NCBI GenBank assembly: GCA_032622095.1
Contig: CP136065.1
Coordinates: forward strand, 20,514,134 to 20,578,133
Source: Siphonodentalium dalli
Taxonomy: Eukaryota; Mollusca; Scaphopoda; Gadilida; Siphonodentaliidae
Direction of reading: 5' to 3'
Length of the DNA: 64,000 nucleotides
Shown here: positions 12,016 to 27,000 of the stretch, in pieces
Position numbering within the stretch: the first letter of the stretch is position 1
How the letters are laid out: every line of letters begins with the position of its first letter
Notes under the pieces: generated by a model
What the model was told of the DNA's origin: nothing
What the model saw: the letters and a program-made list of their open reading frames with translations, nothing else
The model's database searches: none
Translations under genes and position numbers: made by a program

Positions 12016-15000
12016 GATACATTTAGAACGCATTATACAATAAATTAGTTTCAATGCGCTTACAATACAAACATGGCACACATCCTAAAATAATAATGCA
12101 CGAATGGATAAAATTATATAAAACAACCTAACTAGATAATACCAACTTAAACTAATAATCAACCGCAGTAAGGCAATAATAACAGCTAGACCATTTAAAA
12201 TACACGAAGATATACGATTGAATCACAGCTAAAATTATATGGTGAAAGTAAAAGTTAATATATGGGTTAAACGGTCTAGACTCGCACGCACATAACAGAC
12301 TCTGGTAAACAGCTATCGAAGAACACCTTTTTTTGGCAGATTGAAGCATATCTCGAACAAGTGAGTCTTAAGTTTTGACTTAAGGGGGTGAGTGGGTGGT
12401 CAAGAGGACCCAAAAGCAATATTTTTGACAGTTCATAAAATATTTACTAAATACCCGGTATATGTCAGTACAGGTCACTCTGAACATAAAAAGCATGGAC
12501 ACATTACATAAGCAATCACTACCATGTCAAACTAAGCCAATCATATATACATGTACACCAACTGTAATGGGTAGTTGATAAGAAACAGAGTAAATGGTGA
12601 AAATTATGACATTCTTGCGGGGAAAATTTCATTTTGCATTTTTTTGAGAGTGGGCATTGAAAAATAGTCAGAAAAAAACTAGCTATTAAAAACAGAAAAT
12701 AATAAGGTCGCGGGTGGGTGGGCCCAAAAAATGGCCTACGGGAAAAAATCATCTTATGTGTCTAAAATTTGTTTACTGCACGTTACTTACCACGAATTAC
12801 TTTCAGTGCTTTGGGAACAACAGAAACTTGTACGTTAACATTCACAGTGACAGTAGTCCCTGGCAGTGTCTGCGGCCCAGCTGTAGCCTTGATCACGAAG
12901 ACAACAACTCCCATGTAGATACCACTCTTTGAAGACTGCTGATGTTGCTTTATCTCCTCCTCATTAGTTGAGTCTTGGATAGTATCTGGCTCTGTGGTTT
13001 CAAATTTCTCAATGAACACAATGTAAAATCTAGTTACAATGCTCCCAGATCTGAAAAGAAATAAAAGCAAGGAAAATTGTTTAGCTTTAGAATGTCATAA
13101 CCCTTTCTTTTTTAAATGGATTCTCCCAACAGTTATAAAAGTATAAGTTAGAATGGTCTATTATTCATCAGGAAGGATGTTCAGGAAATATTAGCAGACA
13201 ACACATTATGCAAGGATTCTTATTGATCAATAGGAAATGTTTGGATAAGTTCAACAAAACAGCTTTGTTGAACTTATTATCTGAACATGCCCTAAGGGAC
13301 TACTCATCAATGAGTATATTTAGTAAAGAAAGTGTTGAACAATATTTATTTGACCACGAAATACATTGGAATATTAGAAACGTATCAAAAAGAAGATAAA
13401 CATGCTTTACAGAAGATAGCGAGGTTACCACATCACACTTTCTGGTTTTTAGATATAACATATTTAGGCAAGAAACATCGCGAAATCAGTGGATGTTCCC
13501 ATGGAATGACTGAGTGGGGGGGAGACACATGGATTAGAACCCAATGGCAGTGATAAGAAAGAAGTTTCATCTCGGATGCTGGGATACGCCTGTGGTGCCA
13601 ATTGAAATATAGGACGGAAACCAAATTTAAAAAGATATATGAGGGGACGGACAAAAAAATCAACATTTTCAAATGAACAAACAAGGATATCTCTTGAAGT
13701 TGACCGAAAAATGCAAACAACAAAGCTGAACCATCTTTAGAAAGCCTTTCTGATGACAAACTTCCATATCAAATGTCATCAAAATCCGATAACCCATGGT
13801 AATGATGGTTGATATATATGAGTGGATGAAGGAAAACCAACATTTGCAGATAAAAAAAAAAAGATAACTCTTGATATAAAAATGTGAACAATGTCAATGA
13901 ACCCTCTTTTGATAGCCCTCCTGATGCCAAAACTCTACCAAATCTTATCAAGATCTGATAACCCATGGTTGAGATATATGAGCTGGCGTATGAAATCCAA
14001 CATTTGCAGATAAACAAAGAGAGATAACTCTTGAAAGGAGTTCCATTCGGAACCTTGATTATGCAATGTGTCGTCTACCAATTTGGGGATATAGAGAAAC
14101 TAAACTAAAAAAAAATAGAATCTACGAGAAGCAGTTTCTATAGAAATTTGATAATACAGAAACTTTCAAGAGAAGATGAGGCCTAAGCAGAATGAGGTCC
14201 CCAGAGCATCACTATATTTCACCCTCTGGGGACGTCATTCTGCAATTGACAGGCACCTTGTTATCAAGCCTGGGCTGTGGAAGCATCAGATAAGATAGGA
14301 ATGGTGTATTTGAGGGAACAGGTGACAAGGTGTAAGTAGAAAAAGATAGACAGAGTAGGATTTATAAAACAATAACAGCTGAAGGACAATGGAGACATGA
14401 GGGATAGATAAAACAATAACAGCTGAAGGACAATGGAGACATGAGGGATAGATGGTAAATGAACCGATTACACTAACCTATGTTCAGAATGATACGCTTC
14501 CAATTGCTCAGTGAAAGGGCTTCCTTTTTAGACAAGGCTGGCGTGGGTTCAAGCCCTGACATGTGCAAAAATTGAGACCAATTTTCAAGCTTGATTGAAT
14601 CAACTGATATCTCGATGTGCCATTCCAATTGATACATGGCCATGTTGATAATAAATAAGAAATTGTACACTGAAGCAAGCACATTTGAAGCAATGAACAC
14701 TCATACGGAGTCCGTACCTCCATAAATCTGATATATAGATATGTGAGGATATTGGTTAGCGGTTCACATAATGTGCCCAACAGACTCAGTGCTATACTCT
14801 TCAATAAAACATGCTCAAATAGTGGTGTGACTGTCCCAATGGGACTAAGGATACCCCCTAAACACTTTAGATGTTTCAGATGTCAGTAAACTTTAAGGTA
14901 AATGAAAATTGAAAAAAGTTGAAAAAGGGGGATAACTCAACAAAACAAAAAGTCAGATCGACCTCATAATCACAGGTGCACAGGTTCCCATGGTACAAAA

Positions 15001-18000
15001 TACCTGCCAAGTTTTTAAAAAATTTACCAAAAAATGTAGGAATGAAAGCTTGGACAATGGTAAACCCTGTATAAAAACAATTCTTAGTCAAAAAGGGGAA
15101 TAACAGACCTCGTACTCACAGGTGCATACAGTAATGCCCTAATTAAGCGACTCCATAACCACAGCAGAATTATGGGTAATTTTTCAGGATTTAGTCGGAA
15201 ATATGGCTTGTTGAATGGCAACAAGCCATATTTCCGATTAAATCCTGAAAAATTACCCATAATTCTGTTGTGGTTATGGAGTCGCTTAATTAGAGCATTA
15301 CTGTAGGTTCTGTGCCAAGTTTCATGGAAAATTATTTTTAAATGATTGAGAAAATTTATGGACGACGGACGAAACAAGCTTATATACCCAATATACCCCT
15401 CACAACTTTGTTGAGGGGGAGGGGGGAGTATAATTACAATCATTTCTTAGATAAAGACTTATATGAGCTGTAACTTACGAGAACCCATTCACCACTGTTC
15501 TATCATATGTGTCAGCAAAAGAACTATTTTTAAATTTTGCATCCATCTGAAATATGAATAAACATTTTCAATGACATTGTCATCATTATTATATAATGCA
15601 TAACATGACATAAGAAGTTCAAAATGCATTCAACTGTAATTCACATACATGTAGACTCCATATATATATATTGTAATTATTTTTAAGTGTAAATAAATTA
15701 TGCTTGAGAAAGGTTGGTTTATCAATGATTTTCATTTGATCGGCTATATCATGACGTCAGTTTAATAGGTGGACGATAGACAACACAGTTATTATTAATC
15801 TATTCGGTTAGACATGCCTGACAAAGTGTATAAACCAGCTCATACTTAGTCTTAGTACTCTATGTCAGTACCTCTATAAATCTGATACATGACTTGTATG
15901 TACCAGCTGCTACTATTTCAATATATACCTCTATCAATCTGATATAGACTTTACTCTAGTGGTAGAAATTATTATATACAAATTATAGTCAGGACTATTA
16001 TACATCATTGATTCTTGGTATACTAAAGTTAGTATGAAGAATTAAGTAGTTATTCCATAAAAGCATGAGTTCCCTGTATGCGAAAAATATTCCACCTTCC
16101 CACAAATGATCAATGTTTCATCCAAGTATCATACTGGGGTTACATGCTTTAATTGCTAACTATCAGAATGCTTTAATTGCTAACTATCAGAATGCTTTAA
16201 TTGCTAACTATCAGAATGCTTTAATTGCTAACTATCAGAATGCTTTAATTGCTAACCATCAGAATGCTTTAATTGCTAACTATCAGAATGTGCTTTAATT
16301 GCTAACTATCAGAATGCTTTAATTGCTAACTATCAGAATGCTTTAATTGCTAACTATCAGAATGCTTTAATTGCTAACTATCAGAATGCTTTAATTGCTA
16401 ACTATCAGAATGCTTTAATTGCTAACTATCAGAATGCTTTAATTGCTAACTATCAGAATGCTTTAATTGCTAACTATCAGAATGCTTTAATTGCTAACTA
16501 TCAGAATGCTTTAATTGCTAACTATCAGAATGCTTTAATTGCTAACTATCAGAATGCTTTAATTGCTAACTATCAGAATGCTTTAATTGCTAACTATCAG
16601 AATGCTTTAATTGCTAACTATCAGAATGCTTTAATTGCTAACTATCAGAATGCTTTAATTGCTAACTATCAGAATGCTTTAATTGCTAACTATCAGAATG
16701 CTTTAATTGCTAACTATCAGAATGCTTTAATTGCTAACTATCAGAATGCTTTAATTGCTAACTATCAGAATGCTTTAATTGCTAACTATCAGAATGCTTT
16801 AATTGCTAACTATCAGAATGCTTTAATTGCTAACTATCAGAATGCTTTAATTGCTAACTATCAGAATGCTTTAATTGCTAACTATCAGAATGCTTTAATT
16901 GCTAACTATCAGAATGCTTTAATTGCTAACTATCAGAATGCTTTAATTGCTAACTATCAGAATGCTTTAATTGCTAACTATCAGAATGCTTTAATTGCTA
17001 ACTATCAGAATGCTTTAATTGCTAACTATCAGAATGCTTTAATTGCTAACTATCAGAATGCTTTAATTGCTAACTATCAGAATGCTTTAATTGCTAACTA
17101 TCAGAATGCTTTAATTGCTAACTATCAGAATGCTTTAATTGCTAACTATCAGAATGCTTTAATTGCTAACTATCAGAATGCTTTAATTGCTAACTATCAG
17201 AATGCTTTAATTGCTAACTATCAGAATGCTTTAATTGCTAACTATCAGAATGCTTTAATTGCTAACTATCAGAATGCTTTAATTGCTAACTATCAGAATG
17301 CTTTAATTGCTAACTATCAGAATGCTTTAATTGCTAACTATCAGAATGCTTTAATTGCTAACTATCAGAATGCTTTAATTGCTAACTATCAGAATGCTTT
17401 AATTGCTAACTATCAGAATGCTTTAATTGCTAACTATCAGAATGCTTTAATTGCTAACTATCAGAATGCTTTAATTGCTAACTATCAGAATGCTTTAATT
17501 GCTAACTATCAGAATGCTTTAATTGCTAACTATCAGAATGCTTTAATTGCTAACTATCAGAATGCTTTAATTGCTAACTATCAGAATACTTTAATTGCTA
17601 ACTATCAGAATATTTAACTACAGATTGTTGAGAATTTCTATGAAACAATCAGTTGTCATATACATCCAATTATTTAATTTCTATTAATCAACACCCATAA
17701 TCATATTAAATTGTGTTGATAAATATATCCCATACCCATGGGTCTAACAAACTTTCTTTTTTTGAGGAATTGCGTTTTTTTGATGTTTGATAGCCCACTA
17801 ACCCCGGTTTCGGTATGTTTTGTGAGCCCGATTTTGCAAGTTAATTACTAATGACTCAATGAATTAAAATCAGCAACTTAAACTAATAGAAAATAGAAGA
17901 ATAAGGTCAAGTTGGGAGAACGAGATTGGGAACTTTCAGGCTGTAAATTGGTAACTTAAAAAAACAATTTATTTTGCAAAGTTTAGGGGGGATGACCGTC

Positions 18001-21000
18001 CGGCGAAAATGGCGGTAGTATGAAGGTAGTATTTTTTAGTCCTAACCCTTCCATAACTGAAGCTTCCTGAAATTTTGCGAAAACCCTAGCCAATGCATTC
18101 TCTTCTATATGTGAATCTCCCATATGAAGCATAGCTTGCATATATAAGAGAATAGGGAGCCTCGCATATATAAGAGAATGCACTGGCAGAGGATCTGTAA
18201 TGCTGCACCAGCGCAGCTCCTGTCATCAAAAGGTTGTTAATTCATGTCAGAATACAGACTTTTATTGGTGGGAGCACAATGGACGCAGGTAATGTTTTTG
18301 GTCTGTCCAGATCTTTGTTCGGATGTTCGGATGTTTCACTGTTTATCCTTGCTTCCACGATATGTGACGTCAAATCGGAAGTACAAAAAGTACAGAACGT
18401 TCTGCACATGCATTCAGGGAAGAATCCAGAGATTTTTTGGGGACACCTGTTCTGCATTTGAGATTGTCTCTATATAAATTGGGACGTTAGCCATTTTATG
18501 ACAAGAGCTGCAATAATGCGGCATTAAAGATCCTATGCCATTTTATTCTCTTATATATGCAACTCTCCCACATAAGAAAATGCACTGGCTTACAACGTCA
18601 AGATAAAAGCCAATGTATTCTCTTATATATGCGAGGCTCCTTAGATGGAAGACTCGTATATACCATATAAGAGAATGCATTGGCACAGGATTTTTGCAAA
18701 ATTTCAAGAAGCCCCAGTCATGAAAGGTTAAAATATTCCTCACTGCACACTTGATTATGGAAATAAAGGCTCTATATCAACTGCATATTGAGGCTCTATA
18801 TCAACTGCATATTGATGATTTGCATTGCATGTTGTTGAATTATAATAGAAAATTCCCTTCAAAATATAGAAAATTCAGCTTTAATAAAAACTATTCACTT
18901 GTAATTTGGGGACATTAAGCCTTCAGAATTTGGGCGCCCAAACCTGTAACAGGTATCAAAACAGCCCTGGATCCTTCCCTGCATGCATTATTGTTCATGT
19001 AATTTTTAATGAAAATGGCCGCTTAGAATTTGTTGGAAATTCCTATCACAATATGCCGATACATACATATACCATCACTGATACCATTACTTTAATAATA
19101 CTAACATATATACAAGTATAGAAGGTAAGCAACCTGGAGATTGTAACATCATGACCAACCCATGCTTCGAATTATAGCCTGTGAGAGACTCCATGGATGG
19201 CCACTCCTTAGATTTTAGAATTCCAAATCCGAGTGTAATTAATGTTTGCTGTTCCAAATCACATATTAAATGTCCTTTATGTGGGATTTTCAGGTATCAT
19301 TCCTATTGGAACAACAGTAATGCCCTAAGTAAATGACTCCTTAACCACAGCAGAATTATGGGTAACTTTTCAGGATTTAGTTGGAAATATGGCTTGTTTC
19401 TATTCATTGGAAAGCTCTCAGTGAGATATTTGCTCATTGGCAAACAGTTAGTTGGATTTCACTTTAATAAATTAACTATTGGGCCATTTTCAGGGTATGG
19501 GAAATTTCTGACTGGGAAAACTAATTTTCATTTATAAAATAACTTTTTCCCAAAATTTCAACAATATAATTTCGATAGATATGCATATATTCACACCTGC
19601 TATCAACCCATTAACGGAAAGTTGCTTAACAAACAGTTAGATTGACTTTTGGGCCACTTTTCCAATTATGAAAAAATCCCTATGGGAATTTAGAACGGGA
19701 AAATGATTTTCAGCCATAAAAACACATTTTCAATAAAAAAATTCAGAAACTAATTCTTTTAGATCTGTTGATAGCTCACAATATATAACATATCATAGCA
19801 TAAAGTCCAAATTCTGCTAGGGCCTGACCGAAAGAAACAACCGATACATCGGTGAAATTGCACTTAGCTCTGTGAATTTCATGAGTGAGTATAAAATATT
19901 CTGTACACGTACGTCTCTGATAACGATATGAATATATGTAATGAAAAGAAACTGGATAAGCCCTAGATATTAAATGTAATTTACGAATATCTTATTAATA
20001 ATAAAAAATAACTGATCAATTTATTTACCGCATTATATTGTGAATTTACCGCATTATATGGTGAACCGAGTACTCCTTTAACAAATGAGTGGTGCGAAGC
20101 AGTCACTGTATGAGCGACCTTGCTCAAGGATCATATAAACAGCATACGATATGACAATTGCACATCTCTTCCCAGTGGTCATAAACTCCCAATCCTTCCA
20201 AAGGTCTCCCCCCAGTGCAATATTGAGAAGGATTACTAGAAGGATCTGAAGCTAATGATTCATGTACATGTATATTTCCAAGCCGATAAAGATGTTATAC
20301 TAAGTTTAATTTCATATTTCATATCAGCGTAAGGAACAATATAGGATACAACTTCATTCAAATAACTGGGAACTGACATTTAGCAGAATGTATTTCAATC
20401 TCTTCTGGTCGCAACTGACACCTAATATGTGAACCATAACCACATTATCTTATTCCCGATTTCATTAACAGACAGGTGGGGTTTGGGGGAGCTGAACTTT
20501 GGCCAAAACAGTTAGAATTTTCATTCATGACATGAAATAAAATTACAGACCAACAAGGGGTACGCATCTATATAAGATGCTATGTCGAGTTTATTGGTAG
20601 TCGAAAAAAACTTCTGCCAATAACTTGGTAATAAGTCCCACACAAGGCCCAAAAAGTCGCTAAAAATAGACAAACTATAAGGCACATAACTCCGGGGATA
20701 AATTCGGACAAACCTGGCTTTCGAACTCGTCCGAGATATTGTTGCATGCAAGAGACTTATATACCAAATATGGTTTGAATCAGTTAATATTTAATTGAGT
20801 TATCGATCGTGCTAGGGGTGAACAAAATGCTAAAAATAGACAAACTAAGGCCCGTAACTCCGGGGAAAAAATTCGGACAAACCTGGTTTTCGAACTCGTC
20901 CAAGATATAGTTGCAAGAGACTCATATATCAAATATGGTTTTAATATTTGATTGAGTTATCGTGCTAACGGTGAAAAAAAATGCCAAAAAGTAATCAAAG

Positions 21001-24000
21001 ATGGATAACTCTTGTCAAAAGTTCGGACGCAACCCATTTTCTGCAGGCAGTAAATAGTCATTGGGAGCAACTCACATACCAAATTTTGTTTGAATCCGTT
21101 CACAAATAAAAGTTATTAGTCGGTCTCACAACTGGGCTCTTTGGGGAATATCCAACCACTTTCTGTTTGATACTGATTCTAGAGTACTTTTCGATGAGGA
21201 ATTCAGTGGTGCCGACCGATTTTTGATAAAAGGGGCCCAAATTCCATTTTTAAGGGCCTGAAGCCCAATTTTGGGGTTCAGCACTTTTATCTCAAAGTTG
21301 AGCCACCAATTAGAATTTTATTGACCTATATGCATCAGTGCCACATACAGGTATCATTTCTGATATTTTCTGTACCATTATCAGACGGGATTGACCTTCA
21401 AGGAGCTCTTGACCCTGGAAATTCAAAATGGCCGACTTCAAATTTTCAAAAATTTAGCAAAGTCAAGAATAATTAAAAATTGTGCTACCTATATAATTTT
21501 TTCATCTTTAAAGGATCAGCACCTTTGTGCTTCCACTCATGCGTGCTTAGCAAGGTTTTTGGATGAAATATATTGGTCGTAGAATGAAAAACAGACATTT
21601 GCCAAATAACATATAAGGCATTCTTTGTGTCCGCCCGGCCGCTGCCCGCCCGCCAACGTCGCTTGTCAAACCATAAGTCTAAACAATAGGTTGCAATTTG
21701 GTTGGATATTAGTCAAATATTTTCCTATTTTATGGAGGTGAAATTTTTTCATTCAAATTGCCATCAGTTGGAAAATTTCCAAACACCACCTCTTGGAGAC
21801 CCTGACTACATGTCTCTTTTCAGTGATGACACAAAATAACATGATGTATATGTCAGATCTGAATGCACAATTAACTTTATGGCCACGCTTCCATTTCATG
21901 GTTCGGATACTTGCCTTATAAAGTTGATTTGTCTCCAAGCCTGAATTTGCAGAATGAGGAGAGTGAATTTAGTGATGGCATCCCGCATGGGAACCTCATT
22001 CTGCTTAGTACTCATCTTCTGGGAAGTATCTATAGTCTCAAATTACATTGTTTTTAGTTAATATTTCTGTTCTGTTCAGTTTCTATACTATCCCTTAATT
22101 TGAAGAAGATAAAATGCATAATCGAGGTAACTAATGGGTGAACATCACCAGCTTAATCAACTGGCGTACTTTAATTTAATCCTTGGTCTCCCATAGCAGT
22201 TGAGGCCTAAGCAGAATGAGGTTCCCAAAGGTGAACTTGGTGATGCTAGCACACTGCTCCCATTGGGGACCTCATTCTACATATGTCAGACACACTAAAG
22301 TCAGGCCTGTTTGTCTCTATGTATGGCACAGAAATGCTTTAGTAAATGATTATGAACTTGCTTTAATTAATTCCTCCAGCTTGATATACACCAATTAGGT
22401 AATCACGATAGATCAATCTTCTCTAAAACTCATAAAATCGAGCATGCATACATGTATAAACTTTTGTATTGGGAGCTAGATCCTTTCCTAGATTTTCATT
22501 CTACGGAAACAGAGCACTGATCAAATTCTCAAACAATCACAAAAAGTGTCACATCACACAGACAGTTGCTTCTTGAAGCAAAATGTAATCAGTTAGGCTT
22601 TCCAAATCTACTGTGAACAAAATTGCACTTTTTTCGAGTCTGTCAGGGTAAATCACTAATTAACTGACTAGACTAAATGCTTGCATGCATGATCATGTAA
22701 AACTAACACAATCAAGCATAATTGAGGGGGACCACCCCCTTTCGTACGCCATATTCCGGGTTTGATATAGAGTATTCCGGATGCCGAGTGTCAGTATGCC
22801 GGTTGCCGAAACCTGATGTATATTTCGTATTCCGGATGCCGAAATCACAATGACAGATATTATTTAGTGTTGTTTTTTGCATTCATAATTAACTATGGTT
22901 GTGAGCTATTTAATTTTCCTACCCGTCGAACGACGGCATTTCACAATAGTCCCACGTCAATATAGAAACAATGACAACAATAGGCCTAGTGTAGACGGTG
23001 AACGCAAAATGTATAGTACGATATATAACTCGATCGCTTTCGAGACTTCGACTTGCGACCTTGACAATCTAACTTAGTAAACATGGCGCTCAAATTTGAG
23101 GCATCTCATCTAGGAGATATTGGTCGACCTCTGCACACCCAGGACTCAACTTCACCCCACAAATTTTCTTTCTTAATGTGAATGTCTCCTCTAACAACAA
23201 AAAAGTGGTCGCAGAGACTCCAGACAAGATGGCGCCCATCATGGTGGTCATTTTATTTATATGCATCAGGTATCTTTGATCGCCGTTATAGTAAAGAAGA
23301 TAACACATCGGTCTTGTTTTCCGGTCGATTCGTTATGCTAATATACAACCCTTACAAATTAGCCAAAAATCTGACACCGAAATCCAATATGGCGGCAAAG
23401 ATGGCCGCCGAAATGTGAAAATATGCTATTTTATGACATTTCACCACCTTTCGTTTTTCTCTGTGGGAAAATATTGGCATCTCGGAGTGAATTTATACAT
23501 TTATCGTATAGAAGAGTCATTAGCGAACACAAGGGGACCATAATATTCATCCATTTAGCTGGACCGTCGAATGACATGGTTTGGTTGCCGTTTTAAGGTT
23601 ATAAAGCTAAAAAGTTATTGCAATTTACTAACAAACAAAACATATCCCCTCACATATGTCCCCCTCATAATTGGCAGATGAATTTGAATTTGTATATGAA
23701 TTGAACTTACATATTTCTTGAAACCTGACTCCAATCTCTTATACTGGTAACTGCTTGGATAATTGAGTTCCTGGTTAAAGTCGCCGTTAAGCGTAAGTTT
23801 GCCTGCAACCTGCAGCTCAACTTCAACTGAAAAAGATTTCTTGATTATTAACATGTCATGTCATAATGTTCGATCTTTACACATCATGGTTAGACCAATT
23901 CTTGAATACTGAAAGACGGCACGAGACTATCATTTGAAATATAATTGCCCCGCTTTAGAGAAAGTGCAGCGTTGCGAAACCAGACTGGTACCTCAGCTAA

Positions 24001-27000
24001 GCACCTTGGATACAGAGATTGTCTAGTTCGACTGAACTTAAAAATGTATGTAAAGTACATGCGTCTGCTCAGTGATTTAATAGAGACAGACTTACATACC
24101 GGTAATCATTATAACAATAACACAGATGAACTTGTCCAGAAAGCAACATATTCTAATACAAGAGGACATAATCTCAAGCTACAAAAGAAAACCGTTATTA
24201 AGAAGTTAGGAAAGTACTTTTTCACACAAAGCGTTGTAGTTCAATTGCAACAAACTTCCCAAACACGTTGTCAATTCACTGACAGTTCAAATCACAGCTA
24301 GACTGTCAACAATACAGTCTGAAGTTCCTGATGACTGAGTTATTGTGACACAATCTATAACAAGAAAACCATAGTCACAAATGGTAACGCCACCAAGATC
24401 ATATTATTAGCCATAAATATTTAATTATAATATAAAATATATTGGTTACATGAATGCACCGCCTCAGAATTCCGTTAAAACAACTAATCCTTCAAATTAT
24501 TACAAAAAACTACGGTTTATTACTGCTGAAGGGGTCAATTTCACCAAAAACTGTACTGAAGGGTACACATGGTTTGAAATGTCATTATAAAGGACATTCA
24601 GTCTTCGTATCTGTCATGATTTCTGCCAGAGAATAATTGTTTACCTTCCAATGAATATTAAAATGTACTGAAAACAAACTGCTAATGGGCGCCAGACTTT
24701 TCATCAACACAATTTATGTAATGGTGTTCAAACCCTGTGTAGTACCCTTCAGCACCTTTTCAAACCCTGTGTACCCTTCAGCACTTTTTTTGGTAAGAGT
24801 GACCCCTTCAGCCTTATACTGCAGCTTTTTCATTCACCAAACCAGAAAGCTTCTAAATGCGGATCAAAAATTGTGCTCCCGCCATAAAATCTTCAAGTGT
24901 GCATGACCCAGCCATTGTTCATACCTATAAACATCGAACGCAATTAACGCGTCATAATACATGTAGTTATATACTGCAACTATAAGACATCCAGCGAATA
25001 CAACGAAAACCCGAAATGTATTGTCCTGCGATATGTCCCATCGCTATAGCTCAATTTAACACGGCCAGATTAGCTTTTCTACAATATCCTAAAACAATAA
25101 AGCTTCTCAAATCATCGGCATAGTCAATATAACTTTCACGAACTTGGACATTACAACTACTGCAGCTTTTACCGAACTCGAGGTCGCAGTACAACTTTAA
25201 CGCGTCCCAAAATAACCGGAAAAAAACAATTATCTATTTATAAAACCTACATAGGACCATGGATTTCTATAATTTGGCCAACAGTATACTCCGGTGGCGT
25301 TAATAAATTTTTGTTTATCTAAACCAAAAGTCGAATGACTTGTTTCGAAACATATGATGATGATGATGATGATTATGATGATGATGATGATGTTGATGAT
25401 ATGTATATAGCATTTATTACACACTTGTTCCTGGAAGTACAGTGTGATTAATGTTCCATATTTATAAATCAGTATGGAATGTACGAATGGCGTACATGAC
25501 ATTCACCTCAACCATAAAACCTGAACTATAAAACAAAAGCATCATCACACATGAGAAAACAAGCCCTGTATGTTCCTAAATAAAACATGTAAGACTGTAT
25601 TTTTAAAGCATGGATTCTATGATGGGTGATGTGTTATAAACACAGAACGACACATGTGTAAAATGGTTTGTTGGTGTGGCACTTGTGCCATCACAAAGGA
25701 TAAAATGAGATGCACAGCGCTTGTGTGGTAGCAACAAACCAATTAACACGTGTCTGTCTGTGTATATACTATACAGGTCAGTTTTGTAGTCCTGTTCTCA
25801 TTTTAAAAGATGAACTTTCAATATAGTTTCATGAGTATAAAGAAACAGAAATAAAAATTTTCTCACTAGAATAAAAAAAGATCTCCAAATGTTTTTGGAC
25901 AAATGATAGAATAAGTAATTAATTTATTGTATCTATCGTATGTGCTGTTATAAGTGTATTGCATAATTGGATAGTCCATGTTAGTACATTATATAACTTT
26001 ACTTCACTTACCAATTGATATTTGCTTTGGTTCATCTTCTGTAAAATAAGTTTGAAATGTGTATAAGACCCAGTGACAATTAATAAATAAATGAGTAATA
26101 TCAATTGACACATCTCTAGTTAGCCTAGTTAGGCCACTATTATTAAAGTTGAATTGGTCACTCTCCTCTGTTTATGGTTGTGAAAATTCAAAATTGTGAT
26201 AAGTTACCCAGGTTAAAGGGGTACTGTACACCAAATGTTGTTGTTGGTTTCTATAGTCTCCGAGTCGGAGAATAAGGTAACAATTTTTTCATTATTTGAA
26301 AGTATGTTGACTACGAACTACTGTTACGGGGGGGGGGGGATGACAAATTTACCGGAATGCAAAAATACAAATTGTCGTTGTCGAGTAATTTTTGTACAGT
26401 TTTCAACCAAATGAATCAAATAAAAGTTATATTATAGGCATACTAATCCCATATAATCATTTAAGTTATTGTATCGTCGCTAGTCAGTGAGTGGCTTGAG
26501 TGTTCTCCTCGTATCATCATAATATTTTAAGCGATCGTGTGTGCGATCGGTTTAACAATCCAGTATCCCTCAATTACTTTGTTTGATTACGGAAATTCGT
26601 AATTTAATTGACGCCATTTTATGGCTCCAGTCATAAATTCAATTTATATCAAATTATTAACTTTTAAATTAATAAATTTTAAGATAGCATATTAACCTGA
26701 GTGTTTACAGAATACATCTTCGACTCAAATTACTTACGTTTCTATATATTATCGATATTAGATCGTTGTTGTCACTGGAAATTTAATGAAAATGGCGTAC
26801 AGTACCCCTTTAAGCAAACTTCACAATATGAAAGCGATTTAAAAGTGACTTAAAAGGGAAATATACTATTGTACTGTTCAGTTTTGGAAAGTGATAGCCC
26901 TCAATGAGAATAAATTAAGGAAATTTAGTACTGGAGGTGGTCATAATTTTGATCACAAAAAATGAATATTTGGTTGCCATACATGAAATTTTATTAACTG

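Noticed and set aside
16113-16298. ALIANYQN peptide repeat
   Set aside because: It arises from the 24 bp minisatellite, and the frame is lost at the unit with two extra bases.
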